Shown here: positions 6,380-10,612 of the stretch, piece after piece
How the letters are laid out: the number at the start of each line of letters is the position of its first letter
Numbering within the stretch: position 1 is the first letter of the stretch
Source of the DNA: Ferroglobus sp.
GTDB lineage: Archaea > Halobacteriota > Archaeoglobi > Archaeoglobales > Archaeoglobaceae
Direction: 5' to 3'
DNA length: 10,612 nucleotides
Assembly: GCA_015523665.1 (NCBI GenBank)
Contig: WAJX01000219.1
Location: 1-10,612, forward strand
Notes under the pieces: model-generated
Database searches by the model: none
Told to the model about the DNA's origin: nothing
Seen by the model: only the letters and a program-made list of their open reading frames with translations
Made by a program: the position numbers and the translations under genes

Positions 6380-7537
6380 TCATCTTCTAAAGATGGTCAC
6401 AACAGCGGTTCCGCCAGTTCCGCCAATATTTAATGCTAATCCTATTTCAGCATCGACCTGTCTTTTTCCCGCATCTCCTCTAAGTTGTAAAGTTATTTCT
6501 ACAGCTTGTCTTATTCCTGTTGCGCCTACAGCATGTCCACAAGCTTTTAATCCTCCAGATGGGTTTACTGGAATTCTTCCACCTATTTCAGTTTCTCCCT
6601 CTCTTATTAACTTTGCTCCCTCTCCTTTTTTACAGAAACCTAAATCTTCATAAGCCATAATTTCAGCAATTGTGAATGAATCATGAACTTCAGCAACATC
6701 CACATCATTGGGGCTAATTCTTGATAACTTATACGCTTTTCTGGCTGAATAAACCACACTTTTCATCGTTGTTATATCCTCTCTACTCTGTAATGCTACA
6801 TAATCACTAGCTTGAACGATCGAATCGATATATACTGGAGTATCTGTAAGCTTTCTCGCCATTTCTTCACTTGCAAGTATTACAACACTCGCTCCATCGC
6901 TAATCGGGGCGCAGTCAAAAACTTTCAAAGGTTCAGCAATGTATGGAGAATTCATTACAGTATCTATACTAATCTCTCTCCTAAACTGAGCTTTGGGATT
7001 ATTAATAGCATTTTTGTGATTCTTAACTGCAACCATAGCCAGATCTTCTTCCCTTGTTGAATATCTCTCCATATGCATCTTAGCTATTAAAGCATAGAGA
7101 GCTGGCAACGTCGCTCCTACAAATCCTTCCCATTCTCTATCTGCTGTCGATGCCATTATATCCATCGCAAGCTCTGGACCAACATCGGTGACCTTTTCAG
7201 CACCAGCAGCTATTACAACATCATACATTCCTGATAATACCGCAAGATAAGCCTCTCTTAAAGCTGAACCACCACTTGCATCTCCCGTTTCAACCCTTAC
7301 AGACGGTATGTGCAACTCTGTTAAACCAGAATAGTCTGCAATCAACGCAGATATATGCTCTTGCCCTAAATATCTCCCTCCGCTCATATTTCCGATATAT
7401 AATGCTTCTATTTCATCTCCACTTAAATTTGCATCTTCTAATGCTTCTATTCCAGCCTCTATAACGATATCTCTAAAACCCTTATCCCATAACTCACCAA
7501 ATTTAGTTTGTCCAACTCCAACAATAGCTACTCGCAT
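6380..7537 (-). CDS. Archaeal thiolase family (acetoacetyl-CoA thiolase), nucleophile changed
   Basis: A 385-aa SCP2-type thiolase, the archaeal form that condenses two acetyl-CoA to acetoacetyl-CoA at the head of the mevalonate pathway. Fold markers: GVGQTKFGELW near the start, EKVTDVG, the DCAPISDGAS segment, H285 in VHDSF, H335 in ACGHAVGATG, and a C-terminal glycine-rich IGGTGGTA. The two catalytic histidines are present. The nucleophile box, normally C-A-S-G-G after VEA, reads ETGDASGG, with D86 (GAT, complement of 7280-7282) where cysteine is expected; the usual P of GHP is A336. If the gene is read correctly, the normal ping-pong reaction is impaired and the protein may be structural, use another acyl chemistry, or rely on another thiolase. 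The start is firm: GAGGTGAG overlaps the upstream stop codon, four bases before the ATG. Confidence 0.87.
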   Translation of the reverse strand: MRVAIVGVGQTKFGELWDKGFRDIVIEAGIEALEDANLSGDEIEALYIGNMSGGRYLGQEHISALIADYSGLTELHIPSVRVETGDASGGSALREAYLAVLSGMYDVVIAAGAEKVTDVGPELAMDIMASTADREWEGFVGATLPALYALIAKMHMERYSTREEDLAMVAVKNHKNAINNPKAQFRREISIDTVMNSPYIAEPLKVFDCAPISDGASVVILASEEMARKLTDTPVYIDSIVQASDYVALQSREDITTMKSVVYSARKAYKLSRISPNDVDVAEVHDSFTIAEIMAYEDLGFCKKGEGAKLIREGETEIGGRIPVNPSGGLKACGHAVGATGIRQAVEITLQLRGDAGKRQVDAEIGLALNIGGTGGTAVVTIFRR

Positions 7538-7540
7538 TAG

Positions 7541-7548
7541 CTCACCTC
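7541..7548 (-). promoter_or_regulatory. Shine-Dalgarno site of the thiolase, overlapping a stop codon
   Basis: On the minus strand GAGGTGAG contains the TGA stop of HMG-CoA synthase (7542-7544) and precedes the thiolase ATG by 3 bases. The arrangement suggests coupled translation of two complex subunits. Confidence 0.7.
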
Positions 7549-8579
7549 ATTTTTATTTTCCCTCTGAACTTTGCATAAATTCCGTAGTCAATGTATACGC
7601 AATTTTTAATCTTATCCCAAACTTTTGGATTCCTCTCAATCGAATGTATCTCATCAGTTACTTCAAAGATAAATGCATCACTTCCAGCTCCACTTCCAAA
7701 TGATGTAAGCAAGATTCTATCCTCTGGCTTTGCATAATCAAGAACTGCTGAAAACCCTATAAGTGACGAGGCAGAATATGTATTTCCTATGTATCTCACA
7801 ACCAGGCCTAATTCTATTTGCTCTTTTTTAAAACCTAATTGATTAGCAACTCTAACAGGAAACTTACCATTGGGCATATGAAATACAGCATAAGTAAAGT
7901 CATCAGCTTTTAAACAATTTCTTTGCATTATCGTTTTAGCTGCAGTTAGGACATGTCTGAAATATGCTGGCTCTCCAGTAAATCTTCCTCCATGACTTGG
8001 ATATCGTTGCCCTTCTCTCCTCCAAAAATCTGGAGTGTCTGTTGTGAAGCTTAAAGTATCTTTAACTTCAGCGATAACATTATTCTCTCCTATTATAAAT
8101 GCTGATCCACCGGCAGATGCTGAATACTCTAAAGGATCACCAGGAGCTCCTTGACTAGTATCTGAACCTATAGCAAGTCCATATCTTATCATTCCAGATT
8201 TAACAAGAGCTATACAATTCTGAATTCCTGCTGTACCAGCTTTACACGCAAATTCAAGATCTGCTGCGTAAAAAAAACCGTTCAAATTTAGCGCATCTCC
8301 GACAATTGTGGCTGTTGGTTTTACAGCATAAGGATGACTCTCGGAGCCTACAAAAACAGCTCCTATATCATCTTTACATATATCACATCTTTTCAGAGCC
8401 TCTCTAGCTGCTTCAACTGAAATAGTTGCTGTATCTTCATCTATGTCTGGAACACTCTTCTCATAAACATTTAATCCTCTCTTTATACTCTCAGCATCCT
8501 CTCCCCAGATTTTGGCAATCTCTTCAACTTTTATTCTATACTTTGGAATATATGTACCATACGATACTATACCAATCAT
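7542..8579 (-). CDS. Hydroxymethylglutaryl-CoA synthase
   Basis: Condenses acetyl-CoA with acetoacetyl-CoA to HMG-CoA, the second step of the mevalonate route to archaeal isoprenoid lipids. The 345-aa length is typical for the archaeal enzyme. The catalytic triad is visible: general base E80 in VGSES, nucleophile C112 in FACKAGTAG, and H234 in [11 protein letters not shown]. Other markers are [14 protein letters not shown] at the start, IGNTYSAS (about 264-271) and the late [11 protein letters not shown]. All active residues are intact, unlike in the neighbouring thiolase. A strong ribosome site, GGAGGTGG (complement of 8584-8591), sets the start. Fifty-five bases separate it from the regulator gene with no clear TATA box, so it is probably carried on the regulator's transcript. 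With thiolase and DUF35 it likely forms one channeling complex in the cytoplasm. Confidence 0.95.
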   Translation of the reverse strand: MIGIVSYGTYIPKYRIKVEEIAKIWGEDAESIKRGLNVYEKSVPDIDEDTATISVEAAREALKRCDICKDDIGAVFVGSESHPYAVKPTATIVGDALNLNGFFYAADLEFACKAGTAGIQNCIALVKSGMIRYGLAIGSDTSQGAPGDPLEYSASAGGSAFIIGENNVIAEVKDTLSFTTDTPDFWRREGQRYPSHGGRFTGEPAYFRHVLTAAKTIMQRNCLKADDFTYAVFHMPNGKFPVRVANQLGFKKEQIELGLVVRYIGNTYSASSLIGFSAVLDYAKPEDRILLTSFGSGAGSDAFIFEVTDEIHSIERNPKVWDKIKNCVYIDYGIYAKFRGKIKMR

Positions 8580-8583
8580 CTAT

Positions 8584-8591
8584 CCACCTCC
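8584..8591 (-). promoter_or_regulatory. Shine-Dalgarno site of HMG-CoA synthase
   Basis: GGAGGTGG on the minus strand, 4 bases before the ATG, a near-perfect match to the archaeal 16S tail. It fixes the start at 8579. Confidence 0.8.
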
Positions 8592-8634
8592 TTTTTCACA
8601 TCTCTATTCTCTAAATTACGGTTTCAGAGCATCT

Positions 8635-9348
8635 CTAAACTCTTTGAAAGTCTAAATTTCCCAGTTTTCTGAGATTAATTATAAAATTTTGAAGAGGTTG
8701 TGTTGAAACTATTAGATCTATCTTTTCGATTTCAGCGATCTTTACCGCAATTTCATCAACTTCTCCATCTAAACCGTGAAGAATTATAACAGATGGTTTT
8801 AGATTTGCAACTCTAACAGCCACCAATGGAGACCTTCCAGATGAAACTTTCGTGAAAGCTAAGATTCTTTCGCTAGTTAGTCCGTAAAGTCTATAGAAAT
8901 CGTAAGAATTTAGTGATAGAATCGCTTTTATACTATCTATAACTGTATGTCCGTTAGCTTTCCTCCCGAAGTTTAATATATGTTCTCCATCTACAACCTT
9001 AGCAACATCTTCAGAATTAACTGATTTCGAATATTCTTCTATATCTAAAATTGCGTCGAATTTTATTCCTAAGATATCTTTATACTTTGAAAGAGTTTTC
9101 CAACCCCTCTGTTTGTCAATTTCTATCAAACCATTAACAACTTTCTTTATAAATCCAGTTCCAGGAGATTTTCTCCTGTCACTCTCATAATCACTTATAA
9201 CTGAAGGTGTGATTCCTATTTTCTCTGCAAGCTCTTTTTGTGAGACATTGAATATATTTCGCCATTTCTTTATTGCATTTCCAGGGTTATCAGATAAAAC
9301 GATATCTCCGGCTATATGCTCCGAGAATTTCTTGGCTGATTCTTCCAT
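8635..9348 (-). CDS. XRE-type HTH transcriptional regulator of the mevalonate operon
   Basis: A 237-aa DNA-binding protein with an XRE/Cro-like helix-turn-helix at about 24-63 (SQKELAEKIGITPSVISDYE is the core, 36-55), followed by a C-terminal domain (about 95-237) conserved in a family of archaeal regulators that I would place in COG1395. Its ligand is not known to me. The reading frame extends upstream to a TTG at 9357, but the ATG at 9348 is preferred: TTTATATA on the minus strand is centred about 26 bases before it, which predicts a leaderless transcript starting at that ATG. Two identical 10-bp repeats sit just upstream of the TATA box and are plausible sites for the protein itself. As first gene of the operon it probably senses a lipid precursor or CoA ester and sets expression of HMG-CoA synthase, thiolase and DUF35; this last point is inference. 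Confidence 0.85.
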   Translation of the reverse strand: MEESAKKFSEHIAGDIVLSDNPGNAIKKWRNIFNVSQKELAEKIGITPSVISDYESDRRKSPGTGFIKKVVNGLIEIDKQRGWKTLSKYKDILGIKFDAILDIEEYSKSVNSEDVAKVVDGEHILNFGRKANGHTVIDSIKAILSLNSYDFYRLYGLTSERILAFTKVSSGRSPLVAVRVANLKPSVIILHGLDGEVDEIAVKIAEIEKIDLIVSTQPLQNFIINLRKLGNLDFQRV

Positions 9349-9369
9349 GAGGTTCAATACATAATTAAC

Positions 9370-9377
9370 TATATAAA
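9370..9377 (-). promoter_or_regulatory. TATA box of the regulator/mevalonate operon
   Basis: TTTATATA on the minus strand, centred about 26 bases before the ATG at 9348. The distance equals the usual archaeal TATA-to-start spacing and supports a leaderless messenger. No ribosome site is present ahead of this ATG. Confidence 0.55.
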
Positions 9378-9382
9378 TCTAA

Positions 9383-9414
9383 CTATTAACGAATCAATAT
9401 ACGTCTATTAACGA
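9383..9414. promoter_or_regulatory. pair of 10-bp direct repeats, likely operator
   Basis: CTATTAACGA is repeated exactly at 9383-9392 and 9405-9414, 22 bases start to start, about two turns of DNA, so both face the same side. They lie directly upstream of the minus-strand TATA box. On the regulator's strand the site reads TCGTTAATAG. Position and spacing fit dimer or tandem binding of the XRE regulator, either to activate its operon or to hold back the divergent gene. Confidence 0.5.
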
Positions 9415-9429
9415 GTTTATAGAAAATTT

Positions 9430-9451
9430 TTAATTTCGAGCTCGAAATTAA
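9430..9451. promoter_or_regulatory. perfect 22-bp palindrome, likely operator
   Basis: The half-site TTAATTTCGAG is followed at once by its exact reverse complement, 11 bp per arm with no spacer. It lies 3 bases before a TATA-like element (9455-9462) of the inositol phosphate synthase gene. A palindrome this long is unlikely by chance even in A/T-rich DNA, and its GC centre (CGAGCTCG) stands out. A dimeric regulator site overlapping the BRE/TATA region would repress or tune the plus-strand gene. Confidence 0.55.
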
Positions 9452-9454
9452 TTA

Positions 9455-9462
9455 TTATAAAT
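9455..9462 (+). promoter_or_regulatory. candidate TATA box of inositol phosphate synthase
   Basis: TTATAAAT would start a transcript near 9484, just ahead of the ribosome site at 9485-9492, giving a short leader of about 15 bases. The alternative TTTTTAATTT (9427-9436) overlaps the palindrome and would give a leader of about 40 bases. Confidence 0.4.
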
Positions 9463-9484
9463 TTACGATTTCATCATCTGATTT

Positions 9485-9492
9485 GAGGAGGT
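9485..9492 (+). promoter_or_regulatory. Shine-Dalgarno site deciding the start at 9500
   Basis: GAGGAGGT ends 7 bases before the ATG at 9500. Another in-frame ATG at 9494 is only 1 base away and too close, so 9500 is preferred. Confidence 0.7.
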
Positions 9493-9499
9493 TATGATT

Positions 9500-10612
9500 A
9501 TGAAAGTTTGGTTAGTTGGTATATACGGTATTGTCTCCACTACCGCAATTGCTGGAATAAAAGCAATAGAAAAGGAAATTGCTGATAAAACTGGATTAGT
9601 TTCTGAGTTACCTGAATTTAAAGGTATTGAAAAATATGCTCCTCTTAAGATGGAATTTGGCGGGCATGAGGTAAGAAATATAGAGAATGTTTATGAAGCT
9701 TTAATGATGCATTGGCAAGAAAACAAGCATTTTGAAAAGGAAATAATAGACAACGTTAAAGATGAGCTAAAAAGTATAAGGGCTTGTATTGGAACAGCAT
9801 TAAACTGTGGGAGAGGAGTTGAAGCGTTAGGAAACATTCAAAGTTTAGAAAAAGAGGGGTTAACACTAAAAGAGATCGTTGATAGACTTGAAAAAGATAT
9901 AAGAGCTTTTGCAGACGATGAGACTGTGATGATAAATACCGCATCTACAGAGCCATTACCAAGAATAAACGATTATTATCATGGTAGTTTAGAGGGATTT
10001 GAGGCTATGATAGATGAGGATAAGAAAGAATATGCAACAGCAAGCATGCTTTATGCTTATGTTTCTTTAAAGAACCGAATTCCCTACGGTAATTTTACAC
10101 CAAGTGTTGGTACAAACATTCCAGCTTTAAAAGAGTTAGCTGAAAAAAACAATACACCACACGCAGGGAATGATGGAAAGACTGGAGAAACTTTAGTTAA
10201 GACTACTCTGGCTCCGATGTTTGCTTATAGAAACCTTGAGGTATTGGGATGGATGAGCTATAACATATTGGGAGATTTAGATGGATTAGTTTTGAGTTTT
10301 AGTGAGAATAAGGAAAGTAAGGTTGTGAGTAAAGATAGAGTGTTGGAAAAGATATATGGTTACTCTCCGTTTAGTATAACTCAGATAGAATACTTCCCCT
10401 CTCTTGTTGACAATAAAACAGCTTTTGACTTCATACACTTTAAAGGATTTCTTGGTACTAGGTTAAAATTCTATTTTATATGGGATGCTATAGATGCAAT
10501 AGTTGCAGCTCCATTAGTGATCGACATAGCAAGATTCTTACTATTTGCCAAGAAGAAAAAGATGAGTGGGGTTATAAAAGAATTGGGCTTCTTCTTTAAG
10601 AGTCCTATGGAG
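9500..10612 (+). CDS. myo-inositol-1-phosphate synthase (3' end missing)
   Basis: Converts glucose 6-phosphate to L-myo-inositol 1-phosphate with NAD (EC 5.5.1.4). The frame stays open for 371 codons to the window edge; the close Archaeoglobus-type enzyme has about 390 residues, so about 20 are missing. Seen: N-terminal Rossmann motif GIYGIV (7-12), STEPLP (about 156-161), GNDGKTGETLVKTTL (223-237) with the NAD/substrate lysine region, GWMSYNILGD, SLVDNKTAFDF and IWDAIDAIVAAPLVIDIARF, all strongly typical. The product feeds archaetidylinositol lipids or the thermoprotective solute di-myo-inositol phosphate. It is divergent from the mevalonate operon and shares its control region, so joint regulation is possible. 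No frameshift or missing motif is visible in the part present. Confidence 0.95.
   Translation, partial: MKVWLVGIYGIVSTTAIAGIKAIEKEIADKTGLVSELPEFKGIEKYAPLKMEFGGHEVRNIENVYEALMMHWQENKHFEKEIIDNVKDELKSIRACIGTALNCGRGVEALGNIQSLEKEGLTLKEIVDRLEKDIRAFADDETVMINTASTEPLPRINDYYHGSLEGFEAMIDEDKKEYATASMLYAYVSLKNRIPYGNFTPSVGTNIPALKELAEKNNTPHAGNDGKTGETLVKTTLAPMFAYRNLEVLGWMSYNILGDLDGLVLSFSENKESKVVSKDRVLEKIYGYSPFSITQIEYFPSLVDNKTAFDFIHFKGFLGTRLKFYFIWDAIDAIVAAPLVIDIARFLLFAKKKKMSGVIKELGFFFKSPME

Noticed and set aside
6324..6653. Open frame of 109 codons on the plus strand
   Set aside because: Lies opposite the thiolase and DUF35 genes, is low in charged residues, has no ribosome site and matches no family; a shadow of the real genes.
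9349..9357. TTG at 9357 as the start of the XRE regulator
   Set aside because: No ribosome site; the TATA box predicts a transcript start at the in-frame ATG at 9348.

Overview
This AT-rich window (roughly one third G+C by eye, far lower between genes) is archaeal and most likely euryarchaeal. The evidence is an XPB–Bax1 repair pair, an archaeal-type HMG-CoA synthase/thiolase/DUF35 operon, an archaeal myo-inositol-1-phosphate synthase, TATA-type promoters, strong GGAGGTG ribosome sites inside operons and apparently leaderless first genes. The inositol phosphate synthase resembles the Archaeoglobus type. From memory, Archaeoglobus also carries it close to the HMG-CoA synthase cluster, so a low-GC relative of Archaeoglobales or a Methanocaldococcus-like thermophile are the best guesses. 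The sequence alone does not settle the species.

Layout. 1-244: very AT-rich upstream region with short tandem repeats and promoter candidates. 245-3041: XPB helicase and Bax1 nuclease, overlapping by 23 bases. 3042-3286: intergenic stretch with a small GC-rich, hairpin-forming island that resembles a tRNA D-arm. 3287-5906: a MoxR/Mg-chelatase-type AAA+ ATPase and a von Willebrand A (VWA) protein, also overlapping. 5907-5974: T-rich convergent terminator region. 5975-9348, minus strand: a four-gene operon in the order XRE regulator, HMG-CoA synthase, thiolase, DUF35 zinc-ribbon/OB protein. 9349-9499: divergent control region with a pair of 10-bp direct repeats and a perfect 22-bp palindrome. 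9500-end: inositol-1-phosphate synthase, cut off by the window edge.

How it fits together. The first pair is a DNA unwinding and cutting machine. The second is a two-part AAA+/VWA metal-site assembly or remodelling system of unknown substrate. The minus-strand operon makes acetoacetyl-CoA and HMG-CoA for the mevalonate route to isoprenoid lipids, with its own regulator. The divergent inositol phosphate synthase supplies inositol phosphate for inositol lipid headgroups or for the solute di-myo-inositol phosphate. The shared control region could link lipid core and headgroup or solute synthesis.

The oddest feature is in the thiolase: the position of the family's nucleophilic cysteine is read from the DNA as aspartate, while the two catalytic histidines are kept. 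No CRISPR array, insertion sequence or complete RNA gene was recognised.
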